NCBI GenBank assembly: GCA_947095535.1
Contig: OX352774.1
Location: 35,604,496 to 35,668,495 of the forward strand
Length of the DNA stretch: 64,000 bases
DNA from: Poecilobothrus nobilitatus
Lineage: Eukaryota; Arthropoda; Insecta; Diptera; Dolichopodidae
Direction of reading: 5' to 3'
The translations under genes and the position numbers were made by a program. This document shows positions 1 to 11,785 of the stretch, in pieces (within the stretch, counting starts at the first letter, position 1; every line of letters starts with the position of its first letter). The notes below the pieces were generated by a model. That model was not told the origin of the DNA. It was given only the letters and a program-made list of their open reading frames with translations, and did no database searches.

Positions 1-2152
1 AAAGTGTTAGTTATAAATTACAAGAACAAAACATTTTAATAGTGGGAGGCTCCCTATTTCAAACTTTCACTAAAGAAATGATTGAAAAACCATATTTTGT
101 AAACAGTAAAATCTCTTCTCATTTAGAATGTCGCATATACATATACATATATCTATAACGGAAGAATATAACCCCAACCTTATATATACCACTATAAAAA
201 CTCTCTAAATTATTTTTTTTAATATATACATTATAGCTAAGAACTTCAGTCTTTAAATCCAGTCAAATCAAATTCAATAAAATGAAAATACAGAACAAAC
301 AAATCAATAGAAATGACAAATAACATACAGTCATATGACACTCTCTTTAAAAAATAGTTGGCCAGAATGTTATATGCAAATGGAATATATACTTCTTTTT
401 TATAAAAAATTATCTTGTCTAAAGTTTGGTTGCAATTTGGTAAACCTCAACTATAAATCCATAAAATCTTTAAGTATAATATCGATTGTTCTTACTATTA
501 TAGTTGTATAGAAAAACAAAAAACAATGTAAAATTTATGTAAATATTTAAATAAAAAATATTAGTTATGTGTTTTAAAATTTAAGGTACCTAACCGATTA
601 AAATGTTATTGGAACAATTTAATGAAAAATACAAACAAATTTATTAGGAAAATTTATGAAATGCCGATATCTGGTATTCATCTTCAATGAAAACAGAAAC
701 AATTTTAAGTGTATAATTAATGTTTTACCAACCAACCATAAACTGTATAACCAAACTGTGCACATCCATAACAAATCAAACGAACTTATCCATTTAGATT
801 TTTGCATATATGTGATGAATAAAAAACTAATCAGTGAATATTTCGGTCACCAGAAATAATGCCCCAGGAAATAATGCCAGATTGGCTTTATTTTCGTTTC
901 GATGCGAAATTAAAGCCGAAATCTCGAATTTTGAGATTTCTTACCGAAATAATTCGAATGTCGATTAATTTTTTTTCTATACACTGACCAGCCTCAAATT
1001 TCCGAAAAGAAACTCAAAATCTTCCGAAATTTCAAAATCGCGAATCACAAAATTTCGAAAAAATTTAAAAAAAGTTTAAGTGTAGATTAAATGTATGTAT
1101 ATAAGTGATATTCTGAATTAGGATGTATTTTAGAGTTGGTTACAAAATCAAGGTTTCAATTGTTTTTTAGTGGGAGTTTGGGGATGGCAGCCCCAACTAT
1201 TTCAAATCCTTTGAAGTTTTTTTTCTTTTTTAGTTTATTTGCCTGCCACATAAATATCAGAAGGAAATTACACAGCCTTTCCTTTGTCAGGCGTGGCTGT
1301 CAATGTCGTAAGGGGAAATTATTCTTACGGCGTGTGTGAAGTTGAAACACATATAATATGTAAACAAAAATAACAAAATGTTGAAATTTAATTTTATTTT
1401 GTACGGAGTAAAGGGTAGTTTATTTTGTAGGGTAAGGGTAGTACGGAGAGTACTTAGTTTTGAGGGGTTAAATTTTTTATTGATTTGCAAAATAGTTTGT
1501 TTTAGTCGATTATTTCATATGGAATAACGCCCCAAATATAAAATAAAATAAAACTCCAAAATAATGAAATAATCCTCTAAATTTTGGGGAGATTAATTGT
1601 ATATACTTTTTCGATATGAGGGATTATTTCCCGAAACAAATTTTTGGGCTGTTATTACATTTTTTTTTTTTTTTTTTTGGGATTATTACTTGCAGGGGCT
1701 ATTGCTGGCAGTCATTTCATGCATCACTTTTTTTTCGATTTTATAATTTATGTCGTATATACTGTTATAATTACATGATTTTTACTTCTCCTTTCTTGAA
1801 ATGTTTTCATTAACTGAAAAACATAAAAAATTCATTAACTATGACGTTAAATTAATGAATTTTTTTTAAATATTGTTACAACGCAACCATATATTTATTT
1901 CCTTACCACATAACACCAAAATTTACATATTCTATAATAATTAAAATTCAGTATATATGAAAATTCAATTCAATTTTTATTTATTTTGAATTAAACCACA
2001 AAATATATATACAATTTATACGTGTTATATATAAGGTGGTGGTATATTACAATTTTTGTTTTTTGTTTTTTTTTTTTTTTGTTTTTGTTTTTGAAAACAA
2101 TTCATAAAATTTAAGAAAATCAAAAATTAAAAATAAATAAATAAAAACTTAC
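1..2152. other. Start of gene A intron 1 plus repeats; no coding exon seen
   Basis: This stretch would be the first part of gene A's first intron. It is AT-rich with long T runs (1659-1678, 2066-2080). A SINE body lies at 1217-1338 on the minus strand. Fragments of a dispersed family containing the words TAGTGGGAG and GATTTTAGAGTTGG or their complements lie at about 42-150 and 1120-1210. Positions 855-1060 contain inverted words around CGAAAT. No exon with membrane-segment coding was seen on the minus strand. Confidence 0.4.
1217..1338 (-). repeat. SINE body fragment, tRNA head missing
   Basis: Minus-strand copy of the body and A-rich tail of the SINE family that is complete at 53360, 57735 and 60982. 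It shares the words TTACGACAT, CAGCCACGCCTGA and GTGTAATTTCC, and its A tail reads as the T-rich run 1217-1232. The tRNA-like head is missing, as expected of a 5'-truncated retroposed copy. Confidence 0.7.
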
Positions 2153-2834
2153 TTATTCCATATATAAAATCACGCATACTTTTTTTATAACATGTAAATG
2201 GTGATATCATAAAATTTGTTTCATTATTTTCATTAAAATATTTATTTAATGCAAAACAATATGATTTTGGATGCATATATGCATATTCTGTATTATTTTC
2301 ATAAAATGGTTGAAATATTGTTGCATTATTAAATATATGCCATTTATCTTCTTTATGTTCAATTTGATTTAATGATGTTACACCATCACATTCAATTTGT
2401 TGATTCATTTTTGGATAAAAATTTTTAAAAAATAATTTATTTTCTAATTTATATTCTGATGTTATTAATGTTATATTTATATTTAAAATATCATTTTTAT
2501 TAACATTTTCATTTTGACATGTTAAAAGAATATCATGATAACTTTCATATATATTTGAACAACACCATGGTACACAAATTCGTATTAAACAAATGCAACC
2601 ATATATTTTTGAATTTAATTCAAATGTTAAATTTTTTGGTATTAAAATTTCATTATCATATAAATATAAATCATTTTCTATTTGATTTTCTTTTTTAAGT
2701 ATAATTGCATCATTAGTATCACATGGTAATTTTATACTTATATCATTTTTAGATTCAATTTTATTTACAATAATTAATATTAATAAAATTATTAATATAT
2801 TAATATAAAATATATTTAAATTTTGAAAATTCAT
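2153..2834 (-). CDS. Gene A, exon 1: Methuselah-like GPCR ectodomain (partial gene)
   Basis: First coding exon of a Methuselah-like receptor, read leftwards from the ATG at 2834. It encodes 227 residues plus one base. Residues 1-28 form a hydrophobic signal peptide. The mature part carries the ten cysteines of the Mth ectodomain in the family order: LPC, GCIC, RIC, PWCC, then TC, EC, YC and TC. The GCIC...PWCC core is the family hallmark. At least five N-X-S/T sites (NLT, NIT, NAT, NNT, NET) suggest a glycosylated extracellular domain. The frame stays open a little past 2153, but a GTAAGT donor at 2152-2147 ends the exon in phase 1, exactly as in the neighbouring gene B. The seven membrane segments are absent to the left, so they lie outside the window, or the gene is a remnant. 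Mth proteins are surface receptors linked to stress resistance and lifespan in Drosophila; ligand and role here are unknown. Confidence 0.85.
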
Positions 2835-3937
2835 TTTGCTTTATTTTTTTTTAAATTTTTTTTTTTATATTTATTTAATTTTTTTTTTTTTATTAATTTC
2901 TTTTATATTTATTTAATTTTCTTTTTTTTTTTAATATATAAAATAATATTATGGTGATTTAATATTAGACATAATAATATTTATAATAAAATTTTAACCA
3001 CTTTTTATAAAATATACCATTTTTCTTTTTTTATTTCATAGTACGAACTGTTATAAGTGTAAAATAGTACTAAAAAATATATTGAATAAATTTTTTTTAT
3101 CTAGAAATTTATGTTTCTTTATTTTATTTTTTTTTGGTTGTTATTTTGTGTTAATTTGTTTTTATTTTATTTGTATAAAAAAGACAATAATAAATACATA
3201 TATATATACTACAATATATGCAATAAGAAAATTAACCGTTATTTAGAATAACAGTAACTTTTTATTAGAATAATTTTTACTTATATATAATAACTTTTTT
3301 TTTCCGTTCTATTCCTGTAGTGAGCATAAGGAGCATTCACTAAGTCTCATTTATTATTTATATTTGTCTAAAATTCAGTTTCTGAAATCATTACTGTCAT
3401 TAAGCGATTGATTACGCAGCTTTGGTACCTATTGTACAAAACTATAAAACGAAAATATTTTTTTTTATTTATGCGCCATCTATTATTTTATACAAGAATT
3501 ATTTTATTTTTATTTTATTATACAGGATGTTCTGCATAAGAGTGCAAATATTTTAGGAGGATGATTCTTGGTACTAAAACTAGAAAAAAATTGAATGGGA
3601 GGGGGAGATGTAGGTCTATTATCAGTATTTTTCTAAGATATAGGGATTTTCAGGTTTTTTTTTTTTTTTGTTTTACATAATTAATCGCAGAATAACTTTT
3701 AACTCACATGCTCTAAAAAATCTAATTTAGTTTTATTTGAAATCTCCTAAAATATTGTATAAAAGTGCAGGACTAAGGTACAAAAAATATAAGAACTTTC
3801 ATAAGAAAAAAACGTTATTCCATGTAGTTTTTAAATTGAATTTTTAAAATTAATATTTTAATTTAGAATAAAAAAAAACTTCCTTATATTCTTATATTCT
3901 ATAATAAACATCTTTTTATTTTTTGTTCTAATTTCAA
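2835..3937. other. Presumed upstream region of gene A; no gene seen
   Basis: The region upstream of the gene A ATG is almost pure A+T with repeated TTTATTTAATTT blocks at 2840-2940. No initiator or TATA box can be told from the background. A possible MITE end (TATACAGGATGTTCTGC) lies at about 3522 without an evident partner. Confidence 0.3.
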
Positions 3938-5517
3938 AAAAACGAGGAAGAATACAGTTGCCTTTGTCAACTCTTAGATACCCGTACGAACCGTTAGTAT
4001 GTTTACAGCCTGTCACTCTGCTCACAATATTATTTTTTTAATATTTTAGTATTTTAAAATAATTAGGGTGAATTTTATAATTTCTAGAACTATGGGTTGT
4101 ACATATATGCAAACTATATGTTTATATGTACATTCTTCAAAAGCAGATTCTAACCTTTCACATAACGATTATCAATCCAAAACTTTTTCAAATATTCTAT
4201 AGTACCATTTAATACTAAGCGGTAAATGTATATTAAATTTACTTAGTACAAAATAGTAAATATAATTTTAAATATTATATTAAATTATATTATAAATATT
4301 CCATTGACAGAATAATTTCTTATAAGTACAATAAAATACATATATGTATGTAAATACGGCGCTATATAATATACATCTATACTCTTGTCATTCATTCATT
4401 AGTGACATATACGATATGTAAATAAACATGATATTATATAAGTATGTATATATATTAATATCATATAAATAAAAATTCTTCAAGCAACCGTTATGTTGTT
4501 TATTTATTTACTTTTTTTTGTACTACGCATTATGTCCTCAACAATTTCAAATAATCGAGTAAAACAAATGCAAAAAATTTGTTGAAGAAATTTGTTTAGA
4601 AAATTTGAAAAAATCAAGTAACACTTTCGTCAATTATAAAGTAAACCTATATTATTAAAAAAAGTTGTTAACAGAAATAAGAGTATAATGTTGGAGCTTT
4701 AATTTTAGTGTATTACTTCAAAAAAATTTTAACAGGTGTTCAAGTTACAGGTGTTTAAAAATTGGAAATTTTCAGTTTTTGACCCCTTACAACTCCTAAA
4801 CGGGGGGTGATACAAAAAAAATTTCTGAAATGACTCATACTTGTTTTCAAAGATCTAACTTCTGTCAAAATTTCAAGTTTCCAACTTAAACCGTTTAAAA
4901 GATAGAAGGGTTAAAAGATTTTGCAAAATTTGAGTTTCGCATAACGGTAAATTAAGACACCGTATGCCACAAATATATATTTATTATATATATACTTTTA
5001 AAGCTAACAAAAGTAGTAATCGTTTGGCGTTTTCAAAATGAAGATATACCTTATACAACTTGTGCTATAACAATTGAAATATAGAGCTTTTTTGAACCTT
5101 TGGGGAGCTGTAGCTCCGTAACGGCTGGGGCTACAAAAAAAAGTTATTAAAAATAAAATTAATATTTTTGTGAGATCTATCAGTAGTTAAAATTTCATAG
5201 CTCTATTGCAAAAAAAATGTCGGGATCTAAAAGTTAGGTGTTTGAGAGCTACCCTAAGGCTTGGTCCAAACTCAACCAAAAAAAATAGGAAACCTACAAA
5301 TTACTCCCAGAATATTTTGTGTAAATTTCAAGATTCTAGCTTTCTTAGTTTTCGAGTTAGCGTGCTGACGGACGGACGGACGGACATGGCTCAAAAGTCT
5401 TAGAATTTTTTTCTGATCCGATCCATACCTTTGAAGGTATATCTAGCTCGCTTATTTCGAGGTGTTACAAACGGAGGAGTAATTTTATTATACCCGATCC
5501 TATCGTACGGGTATAAC
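3938..5517 (+). repeat. Dispersed repeat family 1, full-length copy
   Basis: This 1.58-kb unit begins AACGAGGAAGAATACAGTTG and ends near ATCCTATCGTACGGGTATAA. The motif TACCCGTACGA near the left end and TCGTACGGGTA at the right end are inverted relative to each other. Near the right end lie a repeated GACGGACG stretch and GATCCGATCCATACCTTTGA. The same ends and interior words recur at 10066-12893, with pieces at 26490-26560, 47577-47906 and 55690-56360. No long ORF is present. The class is not recognised; it resembles the non-autonomous interspersed repeats common in dipteran genomes. Confidence 0.65.
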
Positions 5518-7119
5518 AAAAAAAAATCTAATCTTATCTTTATCTAATAAATATATACATTTATTTTAATTAATTTAATATTGTGTTAGCTAGTTATCAT
5601 TATAATAATCACTTATATATGCTTGATTGCTTGGAATCATTTAAACGTCTCCTTTGTCTATTTCATGTGCAGTCTTTGAATTATAACCATAAATATAAAA
5701 TATATCCATTTTTTTTTTAATTTAAAATATATATGTTTGATTAATTTTGAGTGTTTCTTTCAAAATAATTTAAAAAAAATTAACTCATAGTGTTACTGAA
5801 TTCATTAAACTTTTTTTTTAAATAGTACTAATAATAGTGTTTTTTATTAGGGAATTGTCAGTGTTGTTATTTTTGATAGACATATAAACATTTCATATTC
5901 TTAAAATTATGCAAAAACAAAATATAAAATAAAACTTAAAAATATCAAATGTAGCAATTTATGATCTATATTAAAAAAAAATATACATATATATATATTT
6001 TGTTAAAATAGTCTATAAAATTTGGTGACAGGGAACTAAGAACGCACTACGCAATTCAATCTAATTGTGTCTATATCTATTCAATTTATTCGAAATTTAA
6101 TTTTTTGTGTTTTGTTTTTTAACGAAGGATGGTAGTAAACATCAACTGTCACTCAAAGAAACTAAGTGTCCTCTGGATAATGTTGGATTTTAACCAACCA
6201 AAACCTCTACCTTTTCAATCAAAATTTAGGATGAGTCATTTGATACATATTGGCATAATATATTTTAGTTTAGTTTTGGGATTAAATTTCTGACCTGATT
6301 TTTTTACTATCTTTATTTTTAGTAAATGATTTTAAAAGTTTATAGTTATCAAATGTAAAATATTTTAAAACATAAAATAGAAAGTATAAGTCATCAATAA
6401 TTATCAATATTAGTGAAATGGGTTCTTTCCCTTATTACTTTGTATTTAAAACTGTTTAATTTTAAATTTAATAAGAATAAAAGCCTAAAACAACCACAAT
6501 ATGTATTAATCATAATTATTATATAAAAGAGTATAATATTTATTTTTAATGTTAGACTTTGGGTTAAACTCTACTAGTAATACAATATAAAAGTTATTTA
6601 TTAAAATATTTTGCTTTTTTATTTTTGTTTTTATTGACAAAAACTGAGGTAACGTGTCTGTAATCACTATAGACTCTATGTCCGTAGTGTACCTTCAAAG
6701 CATAGGAAAATCTTTTCGACAAAAGTTGGTGTTAAATCTCCTTAATTTTGTATCAGAATTATGCTACTTTAACGGAAGAAACTTTGAAAGCCAGAGAATT
6801 CACCTAACGGAAGAAACTCAAATCCGTATGACAGAGAATTCACCTAAATCTTGAAAAAAAAGAAACTATACTGAGATATTTTCACCTTTTTATACCCTAC
6901 ACATTAAGTATAGGGTATATTAACTTTGGTATGGTGTTTGTAACCACCAAAAGGAAGCGAGTTAGGTATAGACATGTATATATATTCTGAATCAGGATCA
7001 CCGCCTGAGTCGATATAGTCCGTACGCACGATAACTCAAAAAATAATGATGCTATCTTGATGAAATTCATACTGTAGGTTTACATTGACTAAGGTAAGGC
7101 GGGGATTGTAAATGGGCGA
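5518..7119. other. Non-coding interval, no gene seen
   Basis: AT-rich sequence without a recognisable ORF. At 6770-6850 a short duplication repeats GGAAGAAACT and AGAGAATTCACCTAA within 50 bases. From about 6880 (ATACCCTACACATTAAGTAT) the left flank of the 142-bp tandem array begins. A matching GTAGGGTATAAATAAG motif follows the array at 8229, so the array may sit inside one repeat element. Confidence 0.35.
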
Positions 7120-8150
7120 AATCGGACCATGCGTTCGAGTACCTCCCATACAACTCCCAAAACCAAATACGCATATTTTCGAAATTAATAAAGATAGAAA
7201 CTTAAAATTTTGTACGAGGGTGTGTTTTTTTGAATCCCTGATATCCCCAAAATTTGAGATGAAGTGGAGTGGTTGTTCGGGTACCTCCCATACAAATCCC
7301 AAAACCGAACATGCATATATTCGAAATTAATAAAGATAGAAACTTCAAATTTGGTACTAGGGTGTTGTTTCCCGAATCCCTGATTTGTCCAAAATTTGAG
7401 ATGAATTGGAGGAGCTGTTCGGGTACCTCCCATACAACTCCCAAAACCGAACATGCATATCTTCGATATTAATAAAGATAGGAACTTCAAATTTGATACG
7501 AGGGTGGTGTTTCCTAAATCCCTGATTTGCCTAAAATTTGAGATGAATTGGAGTGGTCGTTCGGGTACCTCCTATACAACTCCAAAAACCGAACAAGCAT
7601 ATATTCGAAATTAATAAAGATAGAAACTTCAAGTTTGGTACTAGGGTGTTGTTTCCTGAATCCCTGATTTGTCCAAAATTTGAGATGAATTGGAGGAGCT
7701 GTTCGGGTACCTCCCATACAACTCCCAAAACCGAACATGCATATCTTCGAAATTAATAAAGATAGGAACTTCAAATTTGATACGAGGGTGCTGTTTCCTG
7801 AATCCCCGATTTTCCTAAAATTTGAGATGAATTGGAGTGGTTATTCGGGTACCTCCCATACAACTCCCAAAACCGGACAAGCATATCTTCGAAATTAATA
7901 AAGATGAAAACCTCAAATTTGGTACTAGGGTGTTGTTTCCTGAATCCCTGATTTGTCCAAAATTTAAGATGAATTAGAATGGTTGTTCGGGTATCTGCCA
8001 CACAACTCCTAAGACCAAACAAGCATATCTTCGAAATTAATAAATATATAAACTTGAAATTTGATATAAGAATGTTCTACCCTGTTACAAGCATATTTTC
8101 GAATTTAATAAAGATAGAAATCTGAAATTTCGTACTAAGGTTGTAAAAGC
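7120..8150 (+). repeat. 142-bp minisatellite with 284-bp higher-order structure
   Basis: Seven copies of a 142-bp unit plus a partial eighth. The anchor TTCGGGTACC (first copy TTCGAGTACC, last TTCGGGTATC) falls at 7133, 7276, 7418, 7560, 7702, 7844 and 7986, i.e. spacings of 143, then 142 each time. Copies alternate in type: those at 7418 and 7702 share AGGAACTTCAAATTTGATAC, while those at 7276, 7560 and 7844 share GGTACTAGGGTGTTG. Short ORFs on both strands are by-products of a period that is not a multiple of three. Outer copies are more diverged than inner ones. Confidence 0.9.
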
Positions 8151-8977
8151 ATTTATTTTTTTAGCTTAGTTATATTAAATACCTAACTAAAATAACATGG
8201 ATTTTTAATTTAATTTGAATTTTTTAGATGTAGGGTATAAATAAGTCGGTTGCATCGACTTACTGTTACTTTTACTTGTTCTTCACTGATACAGGAAAAG
8301 TACTCCACACTCTCTATAGAATTTTTTGTTACTTTTTAGAGCTTTTTCTTTTTATAATAACGTGATATACGTCTGATTGCCAATTTTAAATAATATTTCA
8401 TTCAAGTGATGACGTACTTCATTTTCTCCTATATGATGAATGATGATAAATTCCCATATTTATAACATTTTTTATACGTAATCCTATTGATATATATAAA
8501 CTATTTTTAGGTTTACTATATGTATATTCATTTCAGCTCATTTTTAGTTTGCCTATTTTGGTTTATTGTTTTTTTTTTATGATTATTGAATAAGTGATTA
8601 CTGATTATAAATAAGTTGTTATGAATAAGTCAATGATTTAATAAAGTTAGAAAATTTATATTTTAATGTATGAGAAAAATGTTCCGAAGTGAAAATCAAA
8701 CTTTACTGGTAACTTTTTTTTTTAAACAATAAATCATAGTCAAATGACAAGATAATGTTTGCATTTATGTTAAATGTTAAAACAATTATATTAATTTTAT
8801 TTAAGTTTTTTTTGTTTGTTTTTGTGGAGTCATCTAATTTTATTTTAATTTTAGTGTCTATTATAGTTAGTAATAGAAAAAATTAATACATACATCATTA
8901 TTTTTATGATAAATACACAAATCATTATTTAGATTATCCTTTAGATTTATCCTTTATATAGAGATGAAAATCGTTTT
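8151..8977. other. Non-coding AT-rich interval, nothing recognised
   Basis: No ORF or structured repeat beyond homopolymer runs was seen. A TGCATCGACTTACTGTTAC segment at about 8250 marks the end of the sequence flanking the minisatellite. Confidence 0.3.
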
Positions 8978-9325
8978 TATACAGAGTGTCCTACAATGTT
9001 TTGCAAATAAAAATTCTATGAGAGAGGGGTGCCCTTATTTAAAAGGTTTTGAAAATAAGAATGTCCAAATTTATATGTGTTAAAAAAAAAATTATATAAT
9101 TTTCCCTGTATAACAATGAAAAATGTTAAAAGTGTTCCCCAAGTACACTCAGCAATAATTTATATAATCATAATTTATATATTTTTTATAGATTTTTGGA
9201 AAAACTTTATCTCGAAAACTAATAAAAATAGACGCTTTTTTCTCATCGAATTTTATTATTTGTTTCGACATCGCCTATTATCCCCGGCTCTGCGCATAAA
9301 AGTTATTGTGAGACACACTGTATAT
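8978..9325. mobile_element. MITE with mariner-type inverted ends
   Basis: The left end TATACAGAGTGTCCTACAAT and the complement of the right end TATACAGTGTGTCTCACAAT match at 17 of 20 positions, giving an element of about 350 bp bounded by TA. It encodes nothing recognisable; the ORF across it has no family signature. Ends of this type (TA, CAG.GTGTC) are typical of non-autonomous Tc1/mariner derivatives. Confidence 0.55.
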
Positions 9326-10065
9326 AAAATTTTTACCAGTTATTTTTTTAACATTTTTGTTTTATTTTTAATGTTAATTCAATGCCCGTTTGCATTTAAC
9401 GCATGAGTTTACGAATTTATGAAATTATAAGACCTAAACTCAGTATCAGACAATAAGATCAAATATTTTATTTTGTTTTACATTAATTATAATCCTGTTC
9501 TTATTATATTTTCGTTTATAATAAATAAATAAATAATAATGAAAAAAAAAACTGCTTCTCCGTTATTTTTCCGTCCTTTGTCAGTTTGTTAGAAAAACTT
9601 CTATACCGTTTAAGTTGAGGCAATTAAATTTTAACCATAGACGCAGCTCTAATTAAAAAAATTAATTCATAAAAGAACTTTTTTATTTTATGTTAATGCA
9701 GCCCCAAAGTATGAAAAAGTACTATGTATTCTAATGATTTGTACTATAACTACTTAAAATCTATATTGAATACATTTTTTGTCAAATGACAAGAAATTTC
9801 ATAAACTTTATAAATCATAGATCATTGATTAGGTTATTTAAGAAATTAGGATATTTAAACATATATACATATATCAATATTCCTACATATATACATATCA
9901 GGCATATCATTAAATTTGTTAAATTATCAGTCATAAATTTTATCTATACAAAACATTATGAATCTTGAGGCGGCAAATGTGCAAAATTTAGGGTTGGTGA
10001 CCAAATCGTTACCCGAAATCCATAAATAAATATCTAAAGTCATAATCCACAAATTCAAATTGTAC
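9326..10065. other. Non-coding interval, nothing recognised
   Basis: AT-rich, with no supported ORF; the ORF at 9786-9968 is low-complexity. The next dispersed repeat starts at 10066. Confidence 0.3.
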
Positions 10066-10231
10066 AAAAACGAGGAAGAATATAGTTGCATTTGTCAACT
10101 CTCAGATACCCATATCAACCGTTAGTATGTTTACAGCCTTGTTAACCTTCCACATAACGATTATGAATTCAAAACTTTTCCAAATAAATATGCTTTAGTA
10201 CCATTTAATACTAAGCGGCAAATGTATAATA

Positions 10232-11785
10232 ATTTATGTTAACAGTCAAATTACAAAATATTTATTAAATAACAATTTAATAAGTAAGTCACAGTATGGC
10301 TTTACAAAAAATTCTAATACTCAAGCAGCCTTGTTCGATGTTATAACGTATACTCAAAATGCTGTATATAATAATAAAAAAATCGCTTTAGTATTCTTTG
10401 ATCTGACTAAGGCATTTGATTCGATTGATAGCAAAATATTGTTGAGAATCTTATTTGAATTAGGAATAAGAGGTAAAGAATACAATTGGTTTGCTAGTTA
10501 CTTCAAAGACAGAAGACAGTATGCAGAGTGCGAGGATACCATAAGCAGTACCGAAAGTATTAACTATGGCGTAACACAAGGTAGTTCGTTGGGGCCAGCG
10601 TTATTTAACTGCTATGTGAGTACATTATCAAATCTTAGTTTAAATGGGAAACAGTTTATGTATGCAGATCACCTAGTTATAATATATGCTGAAAATAATC
10701 TAGAAATATTGGAAACAAAAATAAATCAGGATATGGAAGCTATTTATAAATGGATGTCACTGCATAAATTAACAGTCAACGTGAACAAAACAAAATTTAT
10801 GATGATCAAGGAAGCTAATGTAAACTTATCTGTACATTATAACAGTTGTCAGATTGAAAAAGTCAGCCAGTATAAATATTTAGGTATTGTTGTTGATGAA
10901 AAGTTAAATTGGAATTGTCACGTAAATGAGCTTATTAAGAAAACGCGTAGAATAGCAGGGATTTTTAGGAAAATTGGGAAGCGAGTCCCACTAAAATTTA
11001 AAAGAACTATCTTCTTCAGTTTATTTAATAGTGTAATTTCGTATGGTTTAGCTATCTGGGGAAACACATATGCTAAAAACTTAAACAAATTACAAAGAAT
11101 TTCAAACAAGGCAATAAAAAATATGTATGAACTTAATCATAGAACATCTACTAATCGAATTCACCAGCAGTATAAAATTCTTAAAGTGGAAGACAGTAGA
11201 AATTTGGCTCAAATTTTACAAATACATAATATGCAGATAAAAAATATAAGATCAAACACAAAATTAATTGCCAACAATGAAATTCATAACTACAACACTA
11301 GAACGGCAAATCAGTTGCGTATGAACGCAGGAAATACCACAATACTTAATCAATCAATCAAGCTGTACAATACTGTTCCAAGTGACATTAAAAGATTCTC
11401 TTATAAAAAGTTAAAAAACTCAGTTAGAAATGTATTAATGCTCAAGTATAATAATCAATAACAATAGCAATCAAATCCAATCGTAAATTTCATTCCTAGT
11501 TTATAATTATGCTCTCTTTTATTTTTTTTTTTTTTTTCTCTTGCTTTTTGTATATTTTTTATTTTTTTTTTTTGTTTTTGTTCTCTTTTCTATTATTTTG
11601 TTGCACAATATTTACACTTAATTATTGTCATTAGTTTGTATAATTTAATTATTACGTATGTACATAATTTTTAACATAATATTCATGATATCTTTATGAT
11701 TGTAATCTATTGTAATTTTATACACCCTATACGAGCCCTCAGGCTGAAAAAGCCCTAAATAAAAAAATAAAAAAAAAAATTATAC
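10232..11785 (+). mobile_element. Non-LTR retrotransposon (LINE), 5'-truncated, nested
   Basis: This insertion interrupts the family 1 repeat. It contains a reverse-transcriptase ORF, an untranslated stretch with long T runs (11519-11572) and an A-rich tail (AAATAAAAAAATAAAAAAAA, 11757-11778). The 5' end starts inside the RT domain, which is usual for target-primed reverse transcription that stopped early. No clear target-site duplication was found, so the junctions are good to about 10-20 bases. Confidence 0.75.
10331..11461 (+). pseudogene. Reverse transcriptase fragment of a jockey/CR1-like LINE
   Basis: C-terminal two thirds of a non-LTR reverse transcriptase. The open frame continues upstream of the first ATG to about 10240 and includes SQYGF (finger region). 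RT motif A is FFDLTKAFDSID and motif B is GVTQGSSLGPALF. Motif C reads YADH instead of the usual F/YADD, so one catalytic aspartate is replaced by histidine. After the RT core comes a thumb-like region (YKYLGIVVDEKLNW, LNKLQRISNKAI) and a C-terminal tail with NYNTRTANQLR. The endonuclease domain and any ORF1 are missing through 5' truncation. With no endonuclease and an altered active site this copy should be dead, although the 376-codon frame is otherwise open, which points to a fairly recent insertion. Confidence 0.85.

Noticed and set aside
7036..8022. Short ORFs on both strands with a repeated MGG(T/V)RT-like peptide
   Set aside because: They repeat with the 142-bp minisatellite and appear in several frames on both strands; no start context or family.
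7120..8150. CRISPR-like array
   Set aside because: Whole units are similar, with no alternating constant repeat and variable spacer, and the window is eukaryotic.
9077..9406. 109-codon ORF
   Set aside because: Runs through a MITE and out of its right end; no recognisable family.
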